A stretch of 64,000 bases of DNA from Leptospira idonii (GCF_004770995.1 NZ_RQHW01000047.1:1-64000); one strand, 5' to 3'; positions 36,625 to 45,645 are shown, counted from the first letter of the stretch. Notes: generated by a model from the sequence alone, not told the origin. Made by a program: numbers and translations.

Positions 36625-38348
36625 GTTGTTTTCCTTTTTGAACGATTGTATAAAATTCCAGTGAGGAAAAGAGCTCCTCCCAATGCAAAACCTGCGATGA
36701 TGCGGGCTAAAATTCCCATATTCCAGAAATCATAAATATATAATTTTAAGATTACGATTCCCAGACAGAAAAGTCCCACCTTTCTTGCGAACGGCACAGG
36801 CATTATGAAACTCACGACTGTGAAGATCACTCCGTAAAATGCGAGAAAGGATGTGTAACCCAGAGAATGATATTCCGGACTCACATTATAATAAACGTCT
36901 ATAAAACTTCCCAAAAGCAGAACGGGAAAAGAACCCCAGAGATAAATGTCCGGGATGTCTTTGACTCCTTTTCCGATCCGATAACTTGCGAAGATGAGTA
37001 AAGAAGAAACAAGAAAAAGCGCAAACCTTCCGTTCAGTAAAAACAATGCATCGTCAAATATGAATTGTTTGGCGACCAAAGAAATAATCCCTAAAATCCA
37101 AAAAGGAATCCCCAATGCATAAAGAATCTCCGATTTGAATCGGGCACCTGTGAGACTTAAAAAAGCCGCAAAAGCAATGAGAGTGAATCTTAGGGCATAT
37201 CCTTCCAATCCTAGGAAGATGGATGTGAGTATAAAAGGAGTCCCGCCTAATGCCAATACTCCGTAAACGGAATCCAATAAAGGTTTCGTTTCTTTCGTTT
37301 TCGCAAGAGAAGCGAGTAGAAAAACATAATAAACGATCACGATTCCCAAAACGAAAGCCGCTTGGAATTTCGGGAAAAAAATTGAGGAGATCCAAATTCC
37401 CTGAAGGAAGGTGAATAATAAGGCAAGCCCTGTGGTGATGGCGGATAAAACTCCTGCGAGCCCCTTTTCTTTAGGAAGCAGCAAGGATTCCCTATAAAGA
37501 AATATCAGGAAAGTGCCTAATTGGAACAAGATAGGGAATCCCCATCCGGAAACTTCCAGTTTTTCTAAGGCCCAGCCGCTAAAGACTAAATGATCTCCTA
37601 TTAAGAGGACTAATGGTGCGATCCTCCAGCGAGTATGGGAAGAGATCAGTAAAAAAATAAAATTCCAGAACAATAGATAGGTGAATAGGAATTGATACGA
37701 GTTTTCGCCTGTGGAAAGTAATACGGGAACAAGGAAGGCACCCAAAGCTCCGAACCCGAAAACGACTTCGTTTTTGAAGAAGGATGACAACGCAATGATC
37801 GTTAAACTGTGTATGAACAATCCTACAAAACAAGCTTCCAAAGAATATAGATCGTACAGAAAGTAACCCAGATAATAAGAGGCAAAGAACAAAGAAGAAC
37901 CTGTACCGATCAAAGAAGGACCTATCTTCGGCCAAGGTTTTAAATATCTGATACCTTGGATCGTCACTATCGCTCCCGTTAGAATTCCCAGCCAGATCCT
38001 TACGGATTCGTTGATCCAGTATTTTTCAAAGGCAAGTTTGAGAAACCAGATGGCGGCAAGCAACATGGACACTAGTCCGATTTTTATAAATAAATTTTCC
38101 CCTAAAATCGATTCCCAATCGATTCGTTTCGATGAGGAAGAAGGAGTTTTTTCCTGGGAATAGGCCGCTGCAGGGGTGAGCGCGGTAGTTTTTTCCGGTT
38201 CTTTGGTCTTTGTTTGCGGAACCGCAGACTCTTGTTTGTTTTGCACTAGCCTTAGGCTTTGTGCTTCCGATTTCAGGTTTGCTAATTCTTTTTCCAAAGA
38301 ATAGATTCTTTGTAAGAGAGATTGCACCTGCTCATCTTGGTTTGCCAT
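36621..38348 (-). CDS. DUF2339 polytopic membrane protein
   Basis: 575 residues. A coiled-coil N-terminus (about 1-45) is followed by a Pro/Thr linker and the motif DWESILGENLFIKIGLVSML, which opens the DUF2339 domain. About sixteen hydrophobic segments then run to the end. The start has no good ribosome binding site. It overlaps the DUF3999 gene by 4 nt. Function unknown; the pairing with DUF3999 and a periplasmic dehydrogenase suggests a shared envelope role. Confidence 0.82.
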   Translation of the reverse strand: MANQDEQVQSLLQRIYSLEKELANLKSEAQSLRLVQNKQESAVPQTKTKEPEKTTALTPAAAYSQEKTPSSSSKRIDWESILGENLFIKIGLVSMLLAAIWFLKLAFEKYWINESVRIWLGILTGAIVTIQGIRYLKPWPKIGPSLIGTGSSLFFASYYLGYFLYDLYSLEACFVGLFIHSLTIIALSSFFKNEVVFGFGALGAFLVPVLLSTGENSYQFLFTYLLFWNFIFLLISSHTRWRIAPLVLLIGDHLVFSGWALEKLEVSGWGFPILFQLGTFLIFLYRESLLLPKEKGLAGVLSAITTGLALLFTFLQGIWISSIFFPKFQAAFVLGIVIVYYVFLLASLAKTKETKPLLDSVYGVLALGGTPFILTSIFLGLEGYALRFTLIAFAAFLSLTGARFKSEILYALGIPFWILGIISLVAKQFIFDDALFLLNGRFALFLVSSLLIFASYRIGKGVKDIPDIYLWGSFPVLLLGSFIDVYYNVSPEYHSLGYTSFLAFYGVIFTVVSFIMPVPFARKVGLFCLGIVILKLYIYDFWNMGILARIIAGFALGGALFLTGILYNRSKRKTT

Positions 38349-38426
38349 GGAGGCGAGTTTTTCAATTTGTTCATACTAGAGAAAGCATTTTTCTCGATTT
38401 AAAATACTAGGAAAACCGCAGGATAG

Positions 38427-38450
38427 GGGCGCACATTTTATATGTACGCC
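38427..38450. terminator. Stem-loop between the SRPBCC gene and the DUF2339 gene
   Basis: GGCGCACAT pairs with ATGTACGCC with one mismatch. TTTT follows on the plus strand. It is a weak terminator or processing site for the upstream minus-strand arsR operon. Confidence 0.4.
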
Positions 38451-38459
38451 TTTTCGCTA

Positions 38460-38927
38460 TTAGTTCATATCATCGATTTTGATATCATCCGGAGCGGGTT
38501 TGCCTTTGCCTGTTTCCAGGAGATCTCTCAAACTGAGAAGAAAGATCACCCATTTTGTACTACAATGCGCAGTGAATTCAGTTTCGTTTTTCCAGTCTTG
38601 GTGACGAAAGAGAATCAAAGTCAGAGCTGTTCCGTCAGGTGCATTCCCTTGTTTGAGAGTGAAGTCGATATGGGAACCGATCCAATCTTCCGGCCCGGAG
38701 ATACATTCCCAAAGAACTCTGTCTTTTGTAGCTTCCAGAACCTTCATTTCGAAACCTGCCAATCCGAAATCGAAACGAATCGTTTCTCCAGCGGAGGAGG
38801 CGCCTTTGTTAAATGTTCCCGTTACTTGTTTGGTCCACCATCCTGAGAGACCTTCCTTGGTGGTAAGAGCCTGGATCACTTTTTCCGCTCCTGTTCGAAT
38901 TCCTAATTTGTGGTAAATTCCGTTCAT
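38460..38927 (-). CDS. SRPBCC-domain (AHSA1-like) protein
   Basis: 155 residues with a START-like fold: GIRTGAEKVIQALTTKEGLS then GWWT, and later ESLRDLL-type C-terminal helix (LLSLRDLLETGKG). Members bind small hydrophobic ligands or act with ArsR-type regulators. It follows the first SRPBCC gene by 62 nt and is probably in the same operon. The ligand is unknown. Confidence 0.8.
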   Translation of the reverse strand: MNGIYHKLGIRTGAEKVIQALTTKEGLSGWWTKQVTGTFNKGASSAGETIRFDFGLAGFEMKVLEATKDRVLWECISGPEDWIGSHIDFTLKQGNAPDGTALTLILFRHQDWKNETEFTAHCSTKWVIFLLSLRDLLETGKGKPAPDDIKIDDMN

Positions 38928-38989
38928 GTTTTTTTATCCTTCTTCATTCCTTTTTCTTTGCGGCATTGCCAATAAAGACTGTTATATGG

Positions 38990-39451
38990 TTATTCTTTTC
39001 CCAGCCATTGATCGAGGCCTTCTAAAATGTTGGTCCAACCGCGGCTGTGTTCTTTGATTTGGAAATCTTCCGTCAAACGTTCGTGAGTTAACGTAATTAA
39101 TGTTTGCGGTTTGGGAAGATTGTCCTTGTTTATGGTGGGAGGGAGTTCTTGGAATAAAACAGTAACAAGTGTATCACGTTCATCCGTCATGTGCGATTTC
39201 CAGGTGAACACTAGTTTGTTCGGCTCTTCTATGGTAATATACTCTCCGCTATGAGGCAATACTTGTCCGTTCAAAAGCATATTGATTTGAAACTGTCCGC
39301 CAGGACGAGGATCAATCCTTACCGATTCGAATCCGATCGTATCTTCCGCTAAAAACCATTTTGCGAAATCATCCGGTTTGAGCCAGGCGCGGAAGAGTCT
39401 CGTTGAATCTGCGTTAATTTTTTTTTCTACTTTTAGAATCAGTGCCGTCAT
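38990..39451 (-). CDS. SRPBCC-domain (AHSA1-like) protein, arsR-coupled
   Basis: 153 residues: ADSTRLFRAWLKPDDFAKWF, RPGGQFQINML and the C-terminal GWTNILEGLDQWL are typical of activator-of-Hsp90-ATPase-like SRPBCC proteins found next to ArsR regulators. Its start lies 38 nt inside the arsR gene, in another frame, so translation is likely coupled. It probably binds a ligand that the regulator responds to (inference from the repeated pairing). Confidence 0.85.
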   Translation of the reverse strand: MTALILKVEKKINADSTRLFRAWLKPDDFAKWFLAEDTIGFESVRIDPRPGGQFQINMLLNGQVLPHSGEYITIEEPNKLVFTWKSHMTDERDTLVTVLFQELPPTINKDNLPKPQTLITLTHERLTEDFQIKEHSRGWTNILEGLDQWLGKE

Positions 39452-39794
39452 TGTCTTGTTCCTCCATAAGTGCTTCTAATCTGTCGAGTTTGTTTGTCCA
39501 AAATTTCTGATGATAGGTGAGCCAGTCGTAAGCTTTAGTAAGGGACTTGTTTTGCAGTTCGATCCGAAAACTTCTTCCGTCGTTCGGGTCTTTTACTTTT
39601 TGTACGAGACCTGCGGTCGTTAAAACTTCTATGTGTTTGGCGGCGCCGGTAAAAGACATAGAAAAGGGCTCTGCCAATTCGGAAATGCTGAGAGATCCTT
39701 TTCTTAGATCAGCTAACATTCGTCTTCTGGAAGGATCTGCAAGTGCCGCAAAGACACGATCCAGTTTTTGGTCTTCTGAAAATAATTCAACCAT
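39414..39794 (-). CDS. ArsR-family transcriptional repressor
   Basis: About 126 residues from the ATG at 39794 (MVELFSEDQKLDRVFAALAD). The motif ALADPSRRRMLADLRKGSLS and the helix-turn-helix AEPFSMSFTGAAKHIEVL are typical of the SRPBCC-linked ArsR group; no metal-binding Cys pair is seen. A TTG at 39830 would also be open, but it is part of a TTGACA box. The chosen start lies inside an inverted repeat that is probably its own operator. Confidence 0.87.
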   Translation of the reverse strand: MVELFSEDQKLDRVFAALADPSRRRMLADLRKGSLSISELAEPFSMSFTGAAKHIEVLTTAGLVQKVKDPNDGRSFRIELQNKSLTKAYDWLTYHQKFWTNKLDRLEALMEEQDNDGTDSKSRKKN

Positions 39795-39804
39795 CTGGTT
39801 GAAT
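39785..39804. promoter_or_regulatory. Operator O1 of the arsR operon
   Basis: Inverted repeat ATTCAACCATCTGGTTGAAT (20 nt). It covers most of the -10 box and the start codon of arsR. An almost identical site lies 51 bp upstream. Confidence 0.75.
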
Positions 39805-39830
39805 AAATGAAAAAGGAGAGGCTCTGTCAA
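39802..39830 (-). promoter_or_regulatory. Leaderless arsR promoter
   Basis: On the minus strand TTGACA (39830-39825), a 17-nt spacer, then TTTATT (39807-39802). Seven bases later comes the ATG of arsR, where transcription should begin, so the transcript would have no leader. No ribosome binding site is present upstream of the ATG, which agrees. Confidence 0.6.
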
Positions 39831-39835
39831 ATATT

Positions 39836-39855
39836 ATTCAACTATTTGGTTGAAT
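39836..39855. promoter_or_regulatory. Operator O2 of the arsR operon
   Basis: Inverted repeat ATTCAACTATTTGGTTGAAT, differing from O1 at two central positions. It lies just upstream of the -35 box. Centre-to-centre distance to O1 is 51 bp, close to five helical turns, so both could be bound on one face. Confidence 0.75.
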
Positions 39856-40168
39856 AAATTGTCTGTTTGGGAGGAAAAGGCTCTTTCCTGGGAAGGTTAT
39901 GTAGGAATCCCCAAAAAATCCTGAAAATCGCTTCAGGAAAATGAAATTTGGTCGATCCTCCTATTAGGAAAAATTTAAACTTTTTTTCAAAAAAATAAAA
40001 TGCTAAAGTCGGCCAAAAAAGCCAAAAAACTTTAATATTTTGTAAAAATTCTCAAATCCTGCTTAAAATCTTCAAATTAATTTCTATTCTCCGATCACCG
40101 ACATTCAAAGGGAACAAATAGAGATTTTTAGGCACAATAGGGCCTGGAAACCAGACACAAAAAACCAG
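39856..40168. other. Flagellin upstream region
   Basis: AT-rich, with A/T runs near 39975-40030 that could be curved DNA. No gene seen. It must hold the flaB promoter; CAAA-N14-CCGATCA (about 40075-40099) is only a loose match to a sigma-28 site. CTGG-AAA-CCAG forms a small hairpin at about 40144-40154. Confidence 0.4.
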
Positions 40169-40188
40169 AGAGGGAAGGGATTCCCTCT
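40169..40188 (+). promoter_or_regulatory. flaB-1 leader hairpin with GGGA loop
   Basis: AGAGGGAA (40169-40176), loop GGGA, TTCCCTCT (40181-40188): a perfect 8-bp stem. The loop with its closing bases reads AAGGGAU, close to the CsrA consensus ARGGAU. It lies 22 nt upstream of the ribosome binding site. Confidence 0.65.
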
Positions 40189-40204
40189 TGCACAAAGATC
40201 AAAC

Positions 40205-40220
40205 GTTTCAAGGAGGAAAC
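40205..40220 (+). promoter_or_regulatory. flaB-1 Shine-Dalgarno presented in a hairpin loop
   Basis: GTTTC (40205-40209) pairs with GAAAC (40216-40220), leaving AAGGAG, the Shine-Dalgarno sequence, as the loop. The start codon is at 40222. This is the arrangement of a CsrA-type translational repressor site. Confidence 0.65.
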
Positions 40221-40221
40221 C

Positions 40222-41058
<837 letters not shown>

Positions 41059-41070
41059 TTAAGCGGCATA

Positions 41071-41093
41071 GCCTCATCTTAGTTTGGTGAGGC
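41071..41093 (+). terminator. Terminator after the first flaB
   Basis: GCCTCATC pairs with GGTGAGGC (one G-T pair) and is followed by TTTGCCTAATTTTTC. It allows separate transcription of the two flagellin genes. Confidence 0.65.
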
Positions 41094-41194
41094 TTTGCCT
41101 AATTTTTCAAAGGGTTGTGTGACTTTAGCGTTAATAATTGATAATCGGCCGGCTTTCCCCTGCCAGGTGGCAATGTGAAAGCTCATCCTTGACA

Positions 41195-41213
41195 CCGGAC
41201 AGGGATTGTCCGG
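41195..41213 (+). promoter_or_regulatory. flaB-2 leader hairpin with ACAGGGAU motif
   Basis: CCGGACA (41195-41201), loop GGGAT, TGTCCGG (41207-41213): 7 bp, GC-rich. The loop region ACAGGGAU matches the ACARGGAU core of the CsrA consensus exactly. Confidence 0.7.
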
Positions 41214-41215
41214 CT

Positions 41216-41236
41216 AAACGTTTTCCCAAAACGTTT
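41216..41236 (+). promoter_or_regulatory. flaB-2 leader AAACGTTTT inverted repeat
   Basis: AAACGTTTT-CCC-AAAACGTTT, a perfect 9-bp inverted repeat between the GGGAU hairpin and the ribosome binding site. It could be a protein operator or a spacer helix. Confidence 0.6.
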
Positions 41237-41241
41237 GGCAG

Positions 41242-41257
41242 TACACAAAGGAGTGTA
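41242..41257 (+). promoter_or_regulatory. flaB-2 Shine-Dalgarno presented in a hairpin loop
   Basis: TACAC (41242-41246) pairs with GTGTA (41253-41257), leaving AAAGGA in the loop. The start codon is at 41263. It parallels the flaB-1 arrangement with a different stem sequence. Confidence 0.65.
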
Positions 41258-41262
41258 AGCCA

Positions 41263-42105
41263 ATGATTATCAATCACAACATGAGTGCGATTCAATCACA
41301 TCGTGCTCTCAAGTTTACACAATGGGATGTAGATAAGTCCATGAGGAGTTTGTCTTCCGGCCAAAGAATCAATCAGGCTGGGGATGACGCATCGGGACTT
41401 GCTGTTTCGGAAAAACTGCGAACTCAAATCCGCGGTTTACGTCAGGCAGAAAGAAATACGGAGGATGGACTTAGTTTCATTCAGACTGCAGAGGGTTTCC
41501 TCAATCAGTCTGCTGAAATCGTCCAAAGAATCCGTACTCTGGCAATCCAGACATCGAACGGAATTTACACCCCGGAGGACAGGCAGCTCGTGCAGGTAGA
41601 AGTATCTGCGCTGGTGGATGAGATCGATCGAATTGCGTCTCAAGCAGAGTTTAACAAGTTTAAGCTGTTTGAAGGTGCATTTGCTCGTAAATCTCCCAAG
41701 GCGTCGATGTGGTTTCAGATGGGAGCGAACGCGAACCAACGCGAACGTTTCTATATAGGAACCATGACATCCAAAGCTTTAAAGATGTCGAAAGGGGAGC
41801 TTTCTCTTTCAACACCTGGAAAGTCGGATACTGCGATTACCTTGGCTGATTTCGCCTTGGACAAGATCATGAGACAAAGAGCGGATATGGGAGCCTATCA
41901 AAATAGACTCGAAGCCGCGGCAAAAGGTCTTATGGGTGCGTATGAAAATATGCAGGCGTCTGAATCAAGGATCAGGGACGCAGATATGGCTGAAGAAATG
42001 GTAGCGCTGACCACGAAACAAATTCTGGTGCAAAGCGGTACGGCAATGCTAGCGCAAGCCAGTCTTCGGTCAAACTCTGTATTACGACTCTTACAGAATA
42101 CGTAA
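41263..42105 (+). CDS. flaB: Flagellin FlaB (core filament), second copy
   Basis: 280 residues, clearly paralogous to the first copy ([53 protein letters not shown] at the C-terminal end). Same role, in the filament core beneath the FlaA sheath. AAAGGAG is the ribosome binding site, inside a small hairpin. Separate leaders and terminators suggest that the two copies are controlled independently. Leptospira carry several flaB genes; which numbered paralogue this is cannot be decided here. Confidence 0.96.
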   Translation: MIINHNMSAIQSHRALKFTQWDVDKSMRSLSSGQRINQAGDDASGLAVSEKLRTQIRGLRQAERNTEDGLSFIQTAEGFLNQSAEIVQRIRTLAIQTSNGIYTPEDRQLVQVEVSALVDEIDRIASQAEFNKFKLFEGAFARKSPKASMWFQMGANANQRERFYIGTMTSKALKMSKGELSLSTPGKSDTAITLADFALDKIMRQRADMGAYQNRLEAAAKGLMGAYENMQASESRIRDADMAEEMVALTTKQILVQSGTAMLAQASLRSNSVLRLLQNT

Positions 42106-42141
42106 GAGAAGTAATTAGGCAAGAGTTGCCTTAAACTATTG

Positions 42142-42175
42142 GCCTCTTTTTCGACGGCAACTTCGGAAAAGAGGC
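42142..42175 (+). terminator. Terminator after the second flaB
   Basis: GCCTCTTTT (42142-42150) pairs with AAAAGAGGC (42167-42175), followed by TTTTCTGTTTT. Strong intrinsic terminator. Confidence 0.85.
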
Positions 42176-42372
42176 TTTTCTGTTTTAGGTTAAGAGTATA
42201 TACTGAAATAGAATTTTGTTTTTATTGCATATTCTTTTGAAATAAGTTATTTTAGATAAAAAGTAGAATCGTTTTTTCTTTTATGAAATTTCAGAATCAC
42301 GGCTTTTTCTTTGACTCACCTATAGACTGTTTGTTTGCTGTAGTTCTATCCGGTTAGTATTAGGAAAGTATT

Positions 42373-42897
42373 GTGAAAAAAATGATAACGATTTCGATGA
42401 TTTTGCTTTTTATTTTGGCAGAATGTAAAAGTGAAAAAAAGCCTCTTCTGGAAGATGAGTCGTTAGGGAAAAATCTGCTTTTGATCAGTATGCTGCAAAA
42501 CTTCTGTCACTATCGTATCGTTAAAACTGAGATTATCTCAATACCTACAGTGACCGTATCGGGAGTGTATCGAATTTGCGGCGACAGTGCAGGAGATGTA
42601 AGAATTAAATTTGCCGATTATAGTAAAACTTATAGAATCACTGCTATTCCTGGAACTGCTACTTATTGGCCTTCTTGTTCCGGGACTGTGACGGTTACAT
42701 ACGGAGCTTATATGTCTGGATCTGCTCCTCTTAGAACGATCGTAGGAAGTGATGAAAGAAATGTAGAATTGAAACCGAGTGAATCCGAGTCTTATTTGGT
42801 AACTTCCAGTTCTCCACCGGGATCCCTCTGTAGAATCAATGGAAGGATACCTTTGCAGACGACGGAGTTTCGCATCCTATTTGAAGAGATTGATTGA
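42373..42897 (+). CDS. Lipoprotein, paralogue of the protein at 44426-44965
   Basis: GTG start at 42373 with AGGAAAG upstream. 174 residues, signal peptide ending in ILAEC, and a beta-rich mature part: VSGVYRICGDSAGD, GTATYWPSCSGTVTV and a terminal TTEFRILFEEI. The order of these segments repeats in the protein at 44426-44965, so the two are paralogues. Conserved Cys in RICG, PSCSG and LCR may form disulfides. Probably surface exposed. Function unknown. Confidence 0.7.
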   Translation: MKKMITISMILLFILAECKSEKKPLLEDESLGKNLLLISMLQNFCHYRIVKTEIISIPTVTVSGVYRICGDSAGDVRIKFADYSKTYRITAIPGTATYWPSCSGTVTVTYGAYMSGSAPLRTIVGSDERNVELKPSESESYLVTSSSPPGSLCRINGRIPLQTTEFRILFEEID

Positions 42898-42952
42898 TTG
42901 CCTTTAAAAGAAGGAGTGAAAAGAGGAATTAGAAATTAAGAAAAAAAAGAAT

Positions 42953-42988
42953 TATTCCAGAAAGATCTTTCCCTTTCTTTCTGGAATA
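42953..42988 (-). terminator. Terminator on the minus strand
   Basis: A perfect 12-bp inverted repeat (TATTCCAGAAAG at 42953-42964, CTTTCTGGAATA at 42977-42988). On the minus strand it is followed by ATTCTTTTTTTTC. It probably served the FG-GAP gene whose remains lie upstream on that strand. Confidence 0.7.
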
Positions 42989-43139
42989 CAATTTACCGGA
43001 AGGTTTTACTTTTGTTGGTTTGGAAACAAAACAAAGACGGGAAACCTTTTTGATTTGTTTCACTTGATTTTGAAGTCGAGTGTCTTTTGCTTTCATACGT
43101 CTTAGATATCGTGATTTTTTAAAAAAAGTCAATAAGGAT

Positions 43140-43620
43140 TTTTATTTTTATAAACCTTGTCTAATAGGTAACAAATTATTTTCGGTTCTTGAAAAGTAGG
43201 GAAATAAACCAGTCCATAAGCTTGTTCGTAATTTATTTGTAAGGCGATCGTATTTCCTGAAGAAATAGGTATAAGGAATGGAAATGGTTTGTGTTTTTGA
43301 GAAAGAACCTTTGTTATTCTTAAAATAATCAAAGTTTCCTTGGCCTAGGGTGGTTCCTAAGCTAGGGTTTGTTACGATCACATCAGCCCCCTGTGATATC
43401 TGATAAAGTGACTCCGAATCCGAAATTCATGCTCATAATCGAACCAGTAAAGACAGCATCTGCCGTTCCTGTTGTGCTTAGATCCGATTAGAAATTCCTG
43501 AAATACCTTGGCTTTGGAACAAATAAGCGGCGCCGTAATCTCCTGCTGCATTATTTGCTCCCACCAAGAGGTCGGAATAACCGTGGACATCTGTAGTTAT
43601 GAATGTTCTGATAACATTCT
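43140..43620 (-). pseudogene. Decayed FG-GAP (integrin-alpha-like) repeat protein
   Basis: No single frame is long, but joined minus-strand frames give propeller repeats: TDVHGYSDLLVGANNAAGDY (near 43600-43540), then a stop, TGTADAVFTGSIMS and FGFGVTLSDITGG, then after a frameshift ADVIVTNPSLGTTLG and GNFDYFKNNKG. The DxHGxxD and LLVGA signatures are those of FG-GAP calcium-binding repeats. At least one stop and two frame changes break it, and the 5' part is lost. A matching terminator remains at 42953-42988. Confidence 0.7.
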
Positions 43621-43802
43621 ACCATGGGATAAAAAAAGAGTTCGCCCAATAGTTGATGGTAATTCATGTAATGATAGTTATAGATAAAAATTGAAGCTGC
43701 TGCGAAGCCCTTTTTTTGGCAAATCCTGGCGTAGGGTTGAGTTTTGTTTTCCCATTATGTCGGTTAGGTAGTTTTGAAACTCAAGTGAAATGATTCATTT
43801 TT

Positions 43803-44174
43803 TTATTTATAATGATAATAATGATCGGGGTCGTCCCATTTTGCCTTTTCTATATCTCTGATATTTCGGATCTTTTTCCTGTCTAGTTCCGCCTTTTCGA
43901 ATTCGGAATTAATAATGAAAATTTTGGCACGAAGTTCCAATGCTGGGATAAAATCATGCATAATGGAAATAGCGATATCACATTCTTTTAAAGCTTCCTC
44001 ATATTTCTTTTTTTCGAAATAGATCTCCGCCAAAAATAGATGATGGCTGTGGGTAAAAGAAGGATGAACTAAACTTAAGAATTCTGTCATTTTTTTAAAT
44101 GCCAGATCGGTAAACCCTCCTTCTCGTAGACGTATTGCATCTTCCCTTAATTGTATTAAATGGTCTGAAGACAT
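43803..44174 (-). CDS. Small tetratricopeptide-repeat protein
   Basis: 123 residues with a GGGAGG ribosome binding site upstream. Two to three TPR-like helix pairs: LREGGFTDLAFKKMTEFLS, HHLFLAEIYFEKKKYEEAL and ALELRAKIFIINSEFEKAE. No signal peptide. Ends in a His/Tyr-rich tail (DDPDHYYHYK). Probably a protein-binding adaptor; partner unknown. Confidence 0.65.
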   Translation of the reverse strand: MSSDHLIQLREDAIRLREGGFTDLAFKKMTEFLSLVHPSFTHSHHLFLAEIYFEKKKYEEALKECDIAISIMHDFIPALELRAKIFIINSEFEKAELDRKKIRNIRDIEKAKWDDPDHYYHYK

Positions 44175-44425
44175 AAGCTATGTTACCTCCCGTAGAAACT
44201 TTATCGACTCAGCCGCAAAAATAAATTATTTTTTATCTGTTTTGTATATTCGTATCGATGGTTTGTGGAAAAATTTCTTATTTCTAAAGTTCGAAGATTT
44301 ATTGCATGATTTAAGAAAAAATTGAATATTTTGATAAAAAAAGTTATACGTTAGTTTCTGTTTTTATGTGTCCATTTCTTTGAAAAGATTGACTCTGTTT
44401 TTTTTATATCATTCCCTCCTTACAA

Positions 44426-44965
44426 ATGAAAAAAATAAAATACTTAATTTCTGTTTTTCTTATATTGAGTTTAGCCTTAGTAAACTGTAAAAACGATAAA
44501 AATAAAAAGGAGGAAGACGGTGAGATCACCAAGGAAGATACTATGCTTTTCCTTCTTTTACTTGCAGCGAGCCAAAAACCTCCTTGTAGTACAAACGTAG
44601 GATCGAAAGTGACAATTCCCGCTTCAGGAACATATTCTGTTTGCGGAAGTAGCAGCGGTTCTACGGAAGTGGTCTTTGCGAATCCTTCGGTTCAATACAA
44701 TGTGGTTGCAACGGAAGGAAGAGCCAGTTATTCTTTTTCGGGTTGTAGTTCCACATCCAGAACTCTGCCTGTTTCCTTTTCTCAAACTGTGGGTTCCACT
44801 TCGACTGTCTTAGTATCTTCTTCTGGAACAAGTAATCTGGATTTTACACCGAATGCATCCAATACCTATAAAATCGAAGGGTCCAGCGCTCCTTCCTTAA
44901 CATGCGGTGGGGTACGTGTTTCCCCTTCGGTTACCGAGTATAGAATTACATTTACGGTTAAATAG
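44426..44965 (+). CDS. Lipoprotein, paralogue of the protein at 42373-42897
   Basis: 179 residues with a lipobox ALVNC and a Lys/Glu-rich stretch after it (KNDKNKKEEDGEITKED). The beta-rich Ser/Thr-rich domain reads ASGTYSVCGSSSGSTEV, YSFSGCSS and TEYRITF, in the same order as in the first paralogue; three Cys are shared. No clear ribosome binding site. Probably surface lipoprotein. The two genes flank the dead FG-GAP gene, suggesting a patch of duplication and gene turnover. Confidence 0.72.
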   Translation: MKKIKYLISVFLILSLALVNCKNDKNKKEEDGEITKEDTMLFLLLLAASQKPPCSTNVGSKVTIPASGTYSVCGSSSGSTEVVFANPSVQYNVVATEGRASYSFSGCSSTSRTLPVSFSQTVGSTSTVLVSSSGTSNLDFTPNASNTYKIEGSSAPSLTCGGVRVSPSVTEYRITFTVK

Positions 44966-45005
44966 TGTTATGTGTAATTATGAAGTTTATACAGAGGGAT
45001 TTTTT

Positions 45006-45587
45006 ATGAAGTATCTTCTATTTTTTGTTTTAAGTTTAATCGGCTGTGTCAGCAGCTTTAAAAAACATACCCCAATCTTGGCTGTAGGTGTTGATCTGCC
45101 TCAGTCTTTGGAATGGCAGTTAGCGTCCGATAAAAGCGCAGGAGGGGAATATCTAAAAGAATGGATTCCTGTATCAAACAATGTCGCAAATACGGAATGG
45201 ATCATCGTTGAGCAAAAATTTAATAATACAAGTTCGGCTCATTCTTTTATCCAATCTGTATTTGCTTTGGCAAAGTCTCAATGCACGAATATTTTATACA
45301 ATGGCCCTGATCGAAAGGATATTGGAGAAAGCGAAAGTTATGTAGGACGTCTTATGTGTGCGCAACAAATTGGGAAAGAATACGGAACCTTCACTGAAAT
45401 GAGAGTTCTATCTGACGGTTTGCATATTTTCGTGATCACTAGTGAAAGAAGATTCCCTCCTACACAGAAGGCCGGTCAATTCGAGTTTCGCACACCGGAA
45501 GAGATCATTGCATTTAATAAGAAAATCAGTGAATCTGCACTTTTTGTTAGAAACTCTATCACTGTATGTACTGCGAATTGCAGTTAG
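45006..45587 (+). CDS. Unrecognised lipoprotein
   Basis: Start at ATG 45006, with AGAGGG upstream; the frame is open to 44907 but that would overlap the previous gene. 193 residues, lipobox LIGC. The mature part includes EYLKEWIPVSNNVANTEWII, similar in layout to small secreted proteins of other bacteria that begin with a conserved EWIP segment, and ends CTANCS with paired Cys. No function known to me. Confidence 0.65.
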   Translation: MKYLLFFVLSLIGCVSSFKKHTPILAVGVDLPQSLEWQLASDKSAGGEYLKEWIPVSNNVANTEWIIVEQKFNNTSSAHSFIQSVFALAKSQCTNILYNGPDRKDIGESESYVGRLMCAQQIGKEYGTFTEMRVLSDGLHIFVITSERRFPPTQKAGQFEFRTPEEIIAFNKKISESALFVRNSITVCTANCS

Positions 45588-45645
45588 CTGATTTGAGGAC
45601 GAATCCCTTACCTTAGAATTAGATCCAAAGTAAGGGCAGGAATTT

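Noticed and set aside
40075..40099. Sigma-28 promoter for flaB (CAAA-N14-CCGATCA)
   Set aside because: Both boxes and the spacing deviate from the usual consensus; too weak to call.
42929..43132. Lys-rich minus-strand frame of 67 codons
   Set aside because: It begins with TTG without a ribosome binding site and runs through a perfect 12-bp terminator stem; it is more likely the 3' region of the dead FG-GAP gene.
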